Source: Paenibacillus chitinolyticus NBRC 15660 (GTDB lineage: Bacteria > Bacillota > Bacilli > Paenibacillales > NBRC-103111). Taken from it: a stretch of DNA of 64,000 nucleotides. The translations under genes and the position numbers were made by a program. Below are positions 43,301 through 52,421 of the stretch, in pieces (the stretch's first letter is position 1; every line of letters starts with the position of its first letter). The notes beneath the pieces were generated by a model. It did no database searches. It saw only the letters and a program-made list of their open reading frames with translations, and was not told where the DNA came from. The DNA lies in assembly GCF_000739915.1 (NCBI RefSeq), contig NZ_BBJT01000018.1, forward strand, positions 1 to 64,000. The letters run 5' to 3'.

Positions 43301-45207
43301 TTGAATAGAAAAATAGGACTTAATAGTCTAGTATCGATGATTTGTTTGTCATTGCTGCTGGCATTTGCCGGGAAAATTCAAGCTGTTCCTACTGTTATGA
43401 CAGGAACTAAACAACTATATGGAAGCGGTGGTCAGTTGGACTACACCCACCTCCCTTCCAACGAATTTATAAAATACAAATATGATCGAAACGGAAATTT
43501 ATTAGGCAAAGAGCCTGCAAATATGGAACCTGATTCTTCTGTCGACCTTAACGGCACAGATGTTTATGAAATCCCTAATCTTAATGTCGATACTTCTTTT
43601 GGCAGCAAAACTACGGTTGAATTTTGGATGTTCTGGGACGGCAAGGAAGTTGTAATGCCATTTGCCTGGAGTTCAAAGTTTGATCTGTATTTTGCAGACG
43701 GGTATTTCGGGTTTAATCATTTTAATGGGGATATCTTCGGAATTCCTTCGACTACCTTAAAAAATAAATGGGTGCATGTTGCTGCGGTATTTTATAACGG
43801 TGACCCTGACTCTGGAAATCTTGAACTATATATCAACGGGGTAAAGCAAACCTTACAAAAGGCATTAGGCAAAGAAACATGGGGGGAATCGGGGTAAGCA
43901 ACCGCGCTTATATTGGCGGGTATAAAAATGAAAATGGAACGGACTACCGGTTTAAAGGTAAGATAGCTAATCTGAGAATTTGGAACAACAAACAAGAGAA
44001 TAAACAAATCGTTACGAATATGTACAAAAATTTAAAAGGTACAGAAGATAATTTGATCGGAGAATGGTTTTATGAAAAAACTCTTATTAATCCCAAATCC
44101 TTCAATGGAACTAAGTTTATTGAGCTGTCCAATTTAGATATAAATAAACAAGAAGGCGGTTATAATACGGTCGAATTTTGGATGTTCTGGGATGACACTA
44201 ACACCGTTATGCCATTTGCTTGGAATACAAGGTATGATCTTTATTTCGCGGATGGATACTTCGGCTTTAATACATTTAATAGCGACTTGCTGGGCATACC
44301 TTCCCTGCCTCTTAAAAATAGATGGGTTCATGTCTCAGCGATATTCAAGAACGGGGATGTCACCAAAGACAGTTGTGAACTATATATATACGGCACTAAA
44401 CAAAATATCCAAAATCACCTTGGTTCGGACAAATCTAGAGCGAGCGCAGGCGATAAAGTTTACATTGGCGGTTATAAAGAGAATAATCAAACCTTATATA
44501 ACTTCAAAGGCAAACTTGCCAACTTTCGAATTCGGAATAAGAAACTAGATGTGTTACAAATCCAAAGTAATATATTCAAACGGTTAAACGGGAATGAAAG
44601 CGGGTTAGTTGGTGAATGGGGACTTCGCGACAATCCGCTTAACCCCAAAATTTTCAAAGGAGATATGTATTCTGAGCTTTCGAACGTCCATATAAATACA
44701 GGCCAAGGAGAAAAAAATACGGTAGAATTCTGGATGTTCTGGGATGGAACGAATGCGGTTATGCCGTTTGCATGGGATTCGGGCTATGATCTATATCTTG
44801 CTGACGGATACTTCGGTTTTAACACTTTTAATGCGGATGTTTTAGGTATTCCTTCAGATAATCTGAAAAATAAATGGGTTCATGTGGCCGCCGTTTTCTA
44901 TAATGGTATTCCTGATAAAGATAACGTTAAATTATATATTAATGGGCTCCCCCAATCCCTGCAGACACTTAAGGGACCTTTTACCCGAGGGGGAAGAGCA
45001 AGTACAAATGTATATCTGGGCGGGTACTTGGAAGCAGGCAAGAAAAATTATTTATTCAAAGGGGGGATCACAAATTTAAGAATCTGGAAAAAAGAGTTAT
45101 CTGAAGATCAAATCAAAACATATATGTACTTAAATAGTGCAAAAGCTCCCGATTTAGTTGGACAATGGAAACTTGAGAATTCCGAATACCTTCTTAAAGA
45201 AAAATAA
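43301..45207 (+). pseudogene. Exported YD-repeat/LamG-like lectin protein, split by a frameshift
   Basis: The TTG at 43301 (AGGGGGA upstream) opens a frame with a signal peptide, one YD repeat (about 40-70, ending YKYDRNGNLL) and the first of three LamG/concanavalin-like modules. Each module repeats TVEFWMFWD, VMPFAW and LYFADGYFGF. At a run of six G (43881-43886) the frame ends as TWGESG-stop. The remaining two and a half modules continue in another frame to 45207 (MGGIGVSNRAYIGGYKN onward). One extra G would restore an uninterrupted protein of about 635 residues. It may be a true pseudogene, a phase-variable gene or a sequencing error. Confidence 0.7.
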
Positions 45208-45224
45208 GTATAACTAATTCTAAA

Positions 45225-45319
45225 CTTTAGTGTGGAATGAAACGATTCAATGGAGGCATTATCACCGGGCGTTCCTTTACGGGACATGTTCATGGTAATG
45301 CCTTTTCTTTTTAAGGCCC
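45225..45319 (-). mobile_element. IS3-family transposase fragment
   Basis: The minus strand encodes GITMNMSRKGTPGDNASIES followed by FHSTLKF, the part of the IS3-family OrfB core that contains the catalytic Glu (NASIESFHSTLK). Only about 30 codons remain, with no inverted repeats visible. It marks the right edge of the AT-rich surface-protein region. Confidence 0.65.
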
Positions 45320-45343
45320 GTATCCGGCCTCAGCCTTCTATAC

Positions 45344-45390
45344 AAAAAAAGCCGTACCAAAATCATCCGCGATGAATTTCGATACAGCTC
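45344..45390 (-). terminator. Terminator of the SLH-protein gene
   Basis: On the minus strand AGCTGTATCGAAAT pairs with ATTTTGGTACGGCT (several G-U pairs), followed by TTTTTTTGT. Confidence 0.7.
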
Positions 45391-45403
45391 TTTTCTTAAT
45401 GTT

Positions 45404-46723
45404 CTATTTTGCCGGTATCACAAAGTGCGCACCTGAAATATACGTGCTTTCGATATAGCCGATGGAGAGATATATGTCCTGTTTCTCGGCCGCTGCGGCA
45501 ATCGGATTGAAATGGAAGGTCGCTGTTTTGGTCGCCGGGTCATAGTCTGTTTTGGTAATATCAAGTTCTTTGTATTGGGACGGATCCTGCAAATCCTCCT
45601 GAGCGATGGAGATCGAATCAATGTCCGCTCTGAACTTCCCGCCGTAGCCGTCGTCCAGCACCTCCGGCTCTTCGAAGAAAACGAATTGAACCTTACCGTT
45701 AGAAGCTAGAACATTTTTAATGTTTCCCTGGCTGGCGTGAACGGTTTTGGAACCTACGACGGATTTGTCGGATGCCAGTTTGGCGACGACCTTGAAATCC
45801 TCAATCCAGGAATACCAGCCGACATTAAGCTTGCCCGTAGCCGGGTCGATTGTAATGCCGTAAGGGGCGTCCGCCTCGTCCTGCCATCTCTGGTGATCAT
45901 TTGCGAATTCCAGGCTCCAGACAACCTTGGCGTCTTTGACGGCCTCGCCGTTCTTGTTTTTAACGGCCGCTTCAAAAGAAATGCTTTGGGCCGACTCGTC
46001 CGTTAGTTTCACGGAATCCGGGCCGGTAATGGCAATGGTGCTCTCCGCTAGCTGAGCCCCCTCCTCCGTGCCTGGTCCCGTGGTCTCCGTCGGAGCTGTC
46101 GTTTCACCGGCTGCCCGCTGCAGCGTGACAATCGTTTCGGCGCGGGTGATCGGCGCTTCGGGCTTGAAGGAATGGTCCGCATAGCCGCTCATCACGCCGG
46201 AGCTGACTACGGCCGCAACGGCCGAGCTTCCCCACGACGCAATGGCGGACTGATCGCGGAAAGCCTCCGCTGTTTCGCTCTGAGCCGCTGTCTTATTCAG
46301 CAGCCGGGCGACAATCACGGCCGCTTCCTGCCGGGAAATCGAAGCGTTAGGACGGAAGCTGCCGTCCGGGTACCCTTCGATATATTTGGCCTGGACCGCT
46401 TTGGCGACTTCGCCGTACATCCAGTCGGATGCCGCGACGTCTTTGAAGGAAGCCGTCCCCTGCGCTTCCAGCTTGAACGAGCGGTTAACCAGCGAAACGA
46501 ACTCCGCGCGGGTTACCGCCTTGTCCGGCTTCAACGTGCCGTCTGCGTAGCCCTGTATGTATCCTTTGTCTACCCACTGCTTTGTCTGCTGCTCGGCCCA
46601 GTGCCCCGAGATATCGCTTGCAGCGGACGCCGAAGCGGCCCAAGATAGTTGAGCGGGCGCCATCACGGTGCATGCGAGCAGCGTGACCGCCATTTTTTTG
46701 CGTAAACCTGTACTTGTTTTCAT
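45404..46723 (-). CDS. SLH-domain surface protein with Ig-like tail
   Basis: The product has 439 residues. A signal peptide (about 1-34) is followed by three S-layer homology domains (about 36-210), with DISGHWAEQQTKQW, GYADGTLKPDKAVTRAEF and two further copies. These would anchor it to pyruvylated wall polymers. The C-terminal half has a beta-sandwich with DPATGKLNVGWYSW-type Ig-like sequence and no enzyme motif. It carries the second copy of the conserved 77-bp element 22 bases upstream of the ATG. Confidence 0.85.
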   Translation of the reverse strand: MKTSTGLRKKMAVTLLACTVMAPAQLSWAASASAASDISGHWAEQQTKQWVDKGYIQGYADGTLKPDKAVTRAEFVSLVNRSFKLEAQGTASFKDVAASDWMYGEVAKAVQAKYIEGYPDGSFRPNASISRQEAAVIVARLLNKTAAQSETAEAFRDQSAIASWGSSAVAAVVSSGVMSGYADHSFKPEAPITRAETIVTLQRAAGETTAPTETTGPGTEEGAQLAESTIAITGPDSVKLTDESAQSISFEAAVKNKNGEAVKDAKVVWSLEFANDHQRWQDEADAPYGITIDPATGKLNVGWYSWIEDFKVVAKLASDKSVVGSKTVHASQGNIKNVLASNGKVQFVFFEEPEVLDDGYGGKFRADIDSISIAQEDLQDPSQYKELDITKTDYDPATKTATFHFNPIAAAAEKQDIYLSIGYIESTYISGAHFVIPAK

Positions 46724-46745
46724 TCGATGAAACTCCTCTCTATCT

Positions 46746-46822
46746 GTTGTCTCCTAATGATTCGACCCCCTTCCACAATTTCCCTTCATTTCGTGCCTAT
46801 ATTATGATTCTTTAGACCTATA
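46746..46822 (-). promoter_or_regulatory. Conserved 77-bp upstream element, copy 2
   Basis: It has the same two blocks, at the same internal spacing, as 40749-40825. It is placed just upstream of the SLH-protein start. Confidence 0.55.
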
Positions 46823-46940
46823 AAAGTTCGGATTGAAATAAGTTCGTTGTGATTGCAGGACCTGCGCGGTCCCATGAACCCTATTATTCATGTCTTTCCT
46901 GACTGCTCAAACTCTTGACTTCGCAAATCCCGATGCGCAC

Positions 46941-48137
46941 TTAAAACTTCCTGTACTGCGTCCAGCTTAAATACCGGTCAATGAACGAAATGGCCGTCTC
47001 TATGCCGTTCTCCCGCCTCAAGCCTATGCCAAGCTCGGCCGCTTTGTTTTTCATTCGCTTGTGTTCAAGAACCTTTAACGCCTGCGTCAGTTTCTTTTGC
47101 GCTACCTTGTTTAGCGGCAGGCAGCTTCCCGCTCCGGTTGTTGCGGTCAGCCTTCCCCACACCTTCTCCTCGGCGGCAGCCGGACAAACGAGAGCGGGAA
47201 TTCCCGCTCTCAAGCTTGCATGCGCGGCAGCGGCAGAACCCCGGTGTACGATGCTCCTGCAGCGGGGAAAGAGCCGGTCATAGTCGGCCTCTTCAATAGG
47301 CAGCGCATATCCGGGCAGCTCATGTCTAAGCCTGCCCAATGCCTCCCAGTCGGCCTCGATGACGGCTCTGCAGGAAAACTCCCTCACGGCGTCCAAAGCG
47401 GTTTCGATACAATGCGCCTGTGCCTGCAAGGGTAATCCGCTAAAACCGAAATAAAGAGGAGCCTCTCCCTCATTCAGCCATTGCTCTGTATCCTCACAGG
47501 ACTTGCTTGAACAGATAAAATCACCGGTGCCCGCCATCGTCGTTATCCACTCGCCCGTTACAATCCGTCCGGCGGCCCCTCCCCATTCGCCGGGTCTCTT
47601 CAGGAAGCATGCGCTGTATGCGTGAAGGACGGGAATATCCCGTAAAATCAGCTTGTCTTGGACCGCTTTGCAGGTTAGCGGCCATGCGTACCCGGCCTCC
47701 CGTTTCCTAACTGCCCCATAGAAGAAGGGCAGCTTCTTAAGAGCGGCCGAAACGACCGCGGCACTGCGGGATACGGGGCATGGAGGAGTCAAGACAACCG
47801 CTATAAGTTTGCTGTTAAGCTCATCCGAAACGGCCAGGGCACTTTCAAGCATGCGCAGATCGGTAATGATCAAATCCGATTCTGCGCAAACCTCCGGCAG
47901 ATTTCCGTATCCGTCCCCGGCGCCCTCCTTTTCTAACCCGTCCTTCTTCAACCCGGGAAGTTTCCAGACGCGTCTGGGCATCAGGGCGCGGCCTGTGCCG
48001 GAATGTGCCGGATAAGGAATTGAACCGGCCGGTACCACTACCCCCGCTTCATACCCGCCGGCTTGAAGTGCGGAAGCGAGTGCGGCGAAAGGCTTGCCCG
48101 CTTCCGGATCATCATAAGGCAACAATGTGATTTTCAT
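46941..48137 (-). CDS. GT1-family glycosyltransferase
   Basis: The product has 398 residues. I chose the ATG at 48137, where a GT-B opening MKITLLPYDDPEAGKPFAAL begins. The frame extends to 48368, but that would run into the next gene. The C-terminal IVHRGSAAAAHASLRAGIPA is the nucleotide-sugar motif of MGT/GtfA-like enzymes. It is last in the operon that starts near 53300. Its acceptor is unknown; a wall polymer, lipid or secreted metabolite are possible. Confidence 0.72.
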   Translation of the reverse strand: MKITLLPYDDPEAGKPFAALASALQAGGYEAGVVVPAGSIPYPAHSGTGRALMPRRVWKLPGLKKDGLEKEGAGDGYGNLPEVCAESDLIITDLRMLESALAVSDELNSKLIAVVLTPPCPVSRSAAVVSAALKKLPFFYGAVRKREAGYAWPLTCKAVQDKLILRDIPVLHAYSACFLKRPGEWGGAAGRIVTGEWITTMAGTGDFICSSKSCEDTEQWLNEGEAPLYFGFSGLPLQAQAHCIETALDAVREFSCRAVIEADWEALGRLRHELPGYALPIEEADYDRLFPRCRSIVHRGSAAAAHASLRAGIPALVCPAAAEEKVWGRLTATTGAGSCLPLNKVAQKKLTQALKVLEHKRMKNKAAELGIGLRRENGIETAISFIDRYLSWTQYRKF

Positions 48138-48202
48138 GCGCTTTATTTCACCTATGATTCTTGCCGAACTTGCCAAACTTTCCGACGGCCGGACCATGCT
48201 CC

Positions 48203-48865
48203 TTAAACGATCTTTACGGCAAATAAATAAGTCGTATTGCCTTGCTCCCAGTTGGAGCGCAGCACAATCGAATAAACTCCGGGCTCCCTCGGCAGACGTA
48301 TTCTTCCTTGGTCCATCTCTATTGCCGTATATAATTCCTTCCCGTCCGCGCTTGTGATAACGGAGCATTCCAACTGCTGCGGCTCCATCCCTTTCGTATA
48401 ACGGATGCCGATGTACGATTCGGGTTTTACCTCCACCGCGGGATATTCCGCCTGCTTAAGCAGGGTTAGGTCGGACCGGGAATCTTGGATGCACTCTACC
48501 CAGCACGAATTCCCCTGCAGCAGGGGAATATCCTGCATCCACATGGACCCGTTCCGGAGCCTTTTCTCGTAGACAACTTCGGGCTTCGGAGCAGCCACGG
48601 CATCATCGAACCTTATACTGTGCTGGTCTATGCTGGTTATTCCCGTGTTCTCGTGGTACTTGACGTCGGAAGCCATATTTTCGGCTACAAAGCGCAGGGG
48701 AACATACACGTGCCCGTTGTATTCGATGACCGAGTACTCGGCTTGCTTCCCGTTTACAACGAATTTCTGGGAACTGAGAAAGTCCAGGCTGAAGCTCAAG
48801 GAGTAAGCCAGTATGCTCATAATCATCAATAAGCCGAGCACTGCAGCTGCCATGATTTTTTTCAA
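48203..48865 (-). CDS. Membrane-anchored stalk-domain (copper amine oxidase N-like) protein
   Basis: The product has 220 residues. An N-terminal hydrophobic segment (about 5-27) serves as signal or anchor. It is followed by a stalk domain of the copper amine oxidase N-terminal type (VNGKQAEYSVIEYNGHVYVPLRFVAENM). A second beta-rich domain of about 120 residues follows. No catalytic motif is seen. It sits between the binding-protein and glycosyltransferase genes of the operon. Confidence 0.75.
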   Translation of the reverse strand: MKKIMAAAVLGLLMIMSILAYSLSFSLDFLSSQKFVVNGKQAEYSVIEYNGHVYVPLRFVAENMASDVKYHENTGITSIDQHSIRFDDAVAAPKPEVVYEKRLRNGSMWMQDIPLLQGNSCWVECIQDSRSDLTLLKQAEYPAVEVKPESYIGIRYTKGMEPQQLECSVITSADGKELYTAIEMDQGRIRLPREPGVYSIVLRSNWEQGNTTYLFAVKIV

Positions 48866-48923
48866 AAAAACCGGCCTTTCTTTACCAGATTTAAAGATGA
48901 ATCTTGCTCATCTCTCTGCTCAT

Positions 48924-50273
48924 CTACTCGTTTAAATAAGTCGTCACCCGATTCTGAATCAGTTTGGCCACTTCCTCCGCCGGCTTCTGCCCGCTGAAAT
49001 AGGCCGGGGACTCCTCATTGATAACGGACAGCACTTTCATATCGAATGCGGAGTAGCTGTCGGCTTTTTGAATCAGCTTTTTATACAAGTTAAATTGTTC
49101 ATCGGATATGTTCGCTGCTTTTCCTGTCGGGAGCTTAAACGTTCCGGCTTTCACCTGCTTCTGAATCTCATCGAGCTTTTTGTCGTTCACTTCTTTAAGC
49201 AGGGAAAATCCTTTCAGATCCTGCAGAGATTGCACGTCTTTAGAGTAGAGGAAGGAAAGGAACGTCCACGCTTCCGCTTTAACCGGGGAGTTGGCCTGTA
49301 TCCCAAACTCGTCGGTCGGAATAATCCGGATCCCTCCCTTGCCCTCCGCGTGCGGCTTCTGAAGCAGCTTCGGATTGGAGAAAAGCACGTACGGCTGCGC
49401 GACCAAATCTTGAAGCGTGAGAAAAGCGGCCGAATAAAATAAGGCGGTTTCTCCTTCTGCAATTTCGCTTGTCATTACTTTGTCGTCGTACATTTTCTTG
49501 ACCGACTTCAGCAAATCCGTGAAGGAATTCGAATCGAACTTCGCTTTCATAGTGGCCGGATCGACAAGCTCCCCGTAACGATCCATGATGATCTCCTGCA
49601 GGATTACTCCCGGATCGTCCGCGAAAACGGGCCGCTTCGCTTTGCCCCCTCCCCCGTCCTTCTCCCTCACCTTTCTCGCCGTTTCTCCAAACTGATCCCA
49701 CGTCCAGTTGGCATCGTCGATTGTGACATTCGCCTTCTTAATCGAATCGCCGTCTCCTATGTAGGTTCTCAAGTAGAACGAGGTGGGAATCGTGTATAAC
49801 CCGCCGTCCTTTTTCTTCAACCCGTTCAGAATGTTCAGGTTCATTTCGTCCTTCTTCAGGGATTTATCCTGGTCGAACATTTCGTTCAGGTTTACGAGAA
49901 GTTTGCTGTGCACATATTTATCGACGGGCAGATCGCTTAATTCCACAATATCCGGGCCCTTACCCGACAGTAAGGCCGTGTTCGTCGTCTTCACGTACTT
50001 CTCGTAATCCCCGGCTCCCCATTGCTCGCCCGGCTGCTTATAGGACTGAATCTGTAAATCGATGTCCGGGTACTTCTCCTCGAATTTCTTCTCGATCACC
50101 TGGAAGAGCGGATCGGGATTTCTTAAGGACAAGGTCACGACGGTTTTCCCTTCTTTGCTTTTCGGTTTCTCTTTATTCGAAGTCCCTCCGGTTTTCCCGC
50201 TTTCCCCGGCTCCGCAAGCACTGGTTGCAAGCGCCGCACAAATTAACACGACTCCTACCTGTTTTCTCATCAT
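48924..50273 (-). CDS. Extracellular solute-binding lipoprotein
   Basis: The product has 449 residues. The ATG at 50273 follows GAGGAGAGGA. The lipobox ATSACGAGE is followed by a family 1 solute-binding domain (VVTLSLRNPDPLFQVIEKKF). It works with the permeases at 51529 and 52422. There is no ATPase gene in the operon. Confidence 0.88.
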   Translation of the reverse strand: MMRKQVGVVLICAALATSACGAGESGKTGGTSNKEKPKSKEGKTVVTLSLRNPDPLFQVIEKKFEEKYPDIDLQIQSYKQPGEQWGAGDYEKYVKTTNTALLSGKGPDIVELSDLPVDKYVHSKLLVNLNEMFDQDKSLKKDEMNLNILNGLKKKDGGLYTIPTSFYLRTYIGDGDSIKKANVTIDDANWTWDQFGETARKVREKDGGGGKAKRPVFADDPGVILQEIIMDRYGELVDPATMKAKFDSNSFTDLLKSVKKMYDDKVMTSEIAEGETALFYSAAFLTLQDLVAQPYVLFSNPKLLQKPHAEGKGGIRIIPTDEFGIQANSPVKAEAWTFLSFLYSKDVQSLQDLKGFSLLKEVNDKKLDEIQKQVKAGTFKLPTGKAANISDEQFNLYKKLIQKADSYSAFDMKVLSVINEESPAYFSGQKPAEEVAKLIQNRVTTYLNE

Positions 50274-50340
50274 TTGAAATCCTCTCCTCAACCGATTATG
50301 GTCTATCGTTATCATGATCGTTTTGTGCAGCTATTCCTTG

Positions 50341-51501
50341 CTACTGCAGACGAACCCTATTGTTGTCCTGTAAAGGCTCGCTGCTTTTGAGAATAATGAG
50401 GTCTTTTTCGTTCAGGCTATCGGATTGAATCACCGTCTCCGACTCATTGGTTTCGCTGGAACGGACGGGGACTCTGCGGACTACGAAAACGTTACCCAGC
50501 GCGCCCTTCTGCTCTTCGATCTTATAAATGAACTTGCCGTCGCGCTCCTGATGAACCGCGTCGCTGGAAACCTTAAACCCTTGCTGCACGGAACGCTTCG
50601 TGAGCTTGACAACGGCACGGTCGCCGCCTTTCAGCTCCGGGCCTTCCACTTGAATGCGCAGCGACTTCCGCGCAGCCGTGCGGCCCCCGCTCTCCCCCGC
50701 CTCCGCACCGGAGGAACCGGCCGCAAGCGGTTCGGCCTCCGCCGTCTCTTCAACGGTGCCCTCGATGAGGCGGGGCTGCTGATCCGGCGTGCCGAGCCCT
50801 ACCTCGATCTTCGTCCCGGCGGTAATTCCAAGGCTGGTCAGCAGAGCGGCGTCGGCCGCAAATTCGAACCGGTACCCCTTGGCGCTGTCCGCGATAACGA
50901 TCTCGGGCTCTCCCGCCGGTTTGGTTCCCGCGCTGGCATTCACTTTCGTGATCACGCCCTCGAAGGGAGCGGCCAGATCCTTCTGATCTGCCAGCGCTTC
51001 CCGCAAGCCGGTAACTTTGCGCTCCTGCATGCTTATATCGAGCTTGCGCGTCTCCATCTCCCGGGTGACGCTCCGGACCTTCAGTTCATCACCCTCCGTA
51101 GACGCCGCAATGAACTGGTCCTGCGCGTTTTGCAGCTCGATCTTCAGCTTTTCCAGCTGCGTAGTCTCGTCCTGCAGCTCCCGTTCGGCGGACTTGCTGT
51201 CATAGCTAACCAGCTTCTGCCCTTTCTTCACACGGTCTCCCTCTTTCACGAGGACCGCTTTGACCTTCCAGCCCGCGGAATTGCTCAGTTTCTCTTCCGC
51301 AAGCGGCCGCAGAACCCCGGTTCCTTCGAGTGTATGCACCAGACTTCCATACACCGCGCTCTCTGTTCTCACTTTGGGTAAAGTCAGCGCCTGCAGCGTG
51401 TTGCTGAATAAGGTGAAAAGGATCAGTCCCCCGATGAACAAACCGGCAATGATCCGGATATTTCTTTTGCGCTTAAGATCTTTACTCGCTTCCTGCTCCA
51501 T
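50341..51501 (-). CDS. HlyD/RND-type membrane-fusion adaptor
   Basis: The product has 386 residues. One N-terminal membrane segment (about 15-37) is followed by a biotinyl-lipoyl-like half-motif (KAVLVKEGDRVKKGQKLVSY), a coiled-coil hairpin (about 105-175, LQDETTQLEKLKIELQNAQ) and beta-barrel domains. Such adaptors usually link an exporter to the envelope. Here it is inserted between binding-protein and permease genes of a sugar importer, and no export permease or ATPase is next to it. Confidence 0.85.
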   Translation of the reverse strand: MEQEASKDLKRKRNIRIIAGLFIGGLILFTLFSNTLQALTLPKVRTESAVYGSLVHTLEGTGVLRPLAEEKLSNSAGWKVKAVLVKEGDRVKKGQKLVSYDSKSAERELQDETTQLEKLKIELQNAQDQFIAASTEGDELKVRSVTREMETRKLDISMQERKVTGLREALADQKDLAAPFEGVITKVNASAGTKPAGEPEIVIADSAKGYRFEFAADAALLTSLGITAGTKIEVGLGTPDQQPRLIEGTVEETAEAEPLAAGSSGAEAGESGGRTAARKSLRIQVEGPELKGGDRAVVKLTKRSVQQGFKVSSDAVHQERDGKFIYKIEEQKGALGNVFVVRRVPVRSSETNESETVIQSDSLNEKDLIILKSSEPLQDNNRVRLQ

Positions 51502-51528
51502 TCCCGAGCTTTCCTCCCCTTGCAGAAC

Positions 51529-52407
51529 CTACCCTTTGATGCCGGACAATTGAATGCCTTCAATAAAATTCGTCTCCGCGTACAGAAACAGCAGCACCAT
51601 CGGCGTCATATAAAGCATGGATGCGGCGAAGGCGATCCCCTGCTCCCCCTGATTCACCCTCGATAAATAAACCGAGAGCGGCTGCTTGAACGGATCATCC
51701 AGAAAAATAAGCGGCTGCTCCACCATGTTCCAGTAATCGACGAACAACAGGACCGCCAGAGCGGATACGCCCGGTTTGACCATCGGAATAATGATGGTGG
51801 AGAAAATCCGCCAATGTCCGGCTCCGTCCATCTTGGCCGCTTCGATATAAGCGTACGGGATGTGCAGCATGTACTGCCGGAGCATGAACACGCCGAAAGC
51901 CGCAAAAATTCCGGGCAGTATGATGGCGCCGGGACTGTGGAGCAGCCCCAGTTTATCCGCCATGATGTAATTGGGCACCAGCGTCACCTGGAACGGCATT
52001 AGCATCGTCAGAACATAAACGAGAAACAAAGTCTCCCTGCCCCGGAAACGGAGCTTAGAGAATGCGTAAGCTGCCAGTGCGGCCACGACCGTCTGACCGG
52101 CAATAATGGGGACTACCAGGAAGACCGAGTTCCAGAACATCATCAGAAATCTCGGACTGTGAATCAGCACTTCGCCGTACTGTCCCAGCGTTACGAGATC
52201 GGGCAGCAGCTTCAAATTAACGAACGCATTCGCTTCCGAGCCCGCCGTATCGTTCATTTTGCCGATGAGCCCATAGTTGATCCCGATTTCCCGTTCGGTC
52301 ATGAGAGAGTTTGTGAAAGTTATCACAATTGGTATTAGTATGATTCCCGCGATAACCGCCAGCATGGCCGTTACCGCCCCTTTTTTCAGCAGCTTTAACC
52401 CTTGCAA
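51529..52407 (-). CDS. Carbohydrate ABC transporter permease (MalG type)
   Basis: The product has 292 residues and six membrane segments, with the EAA loop YIEAAKMDGAGHWRIFSTII. It pairs with the MalF-type permease 14 bases upstream. It has a larger extracytoplasmic loop between the first two membrane segments than is usual (about residues 35-90). Confidence 0.9.
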   Translation of the reverse strand: MQGLKLLKKGAVTAMLAVIAGIILIPIVITFTNSLMTEREIGINYGLIGKMNDTAGSEANAFVNLKLLPDLVTLGQYGEVLIHSPRFLMMFWNSVFLVVPIIAGQTVVAALAAYAFSKLRFRGRETLFLVYVLTMLMPFQVTLVPNYIMADKLGLLHSPGAIILPGIFAAFGVFMLRQYMLHIPYAYIEAAKMDGAGHWRIFSTIIIPMVKPGVSALAVLLFVDYWNMVEQPLIFLDDPFKQPLSVYLSRVNQGEQGIAFAASMLYMTPMVLLFLYAETNFIEGIQLSGIKG

Positions 52408-52421
52408 TCTTCTCTCCCCCG

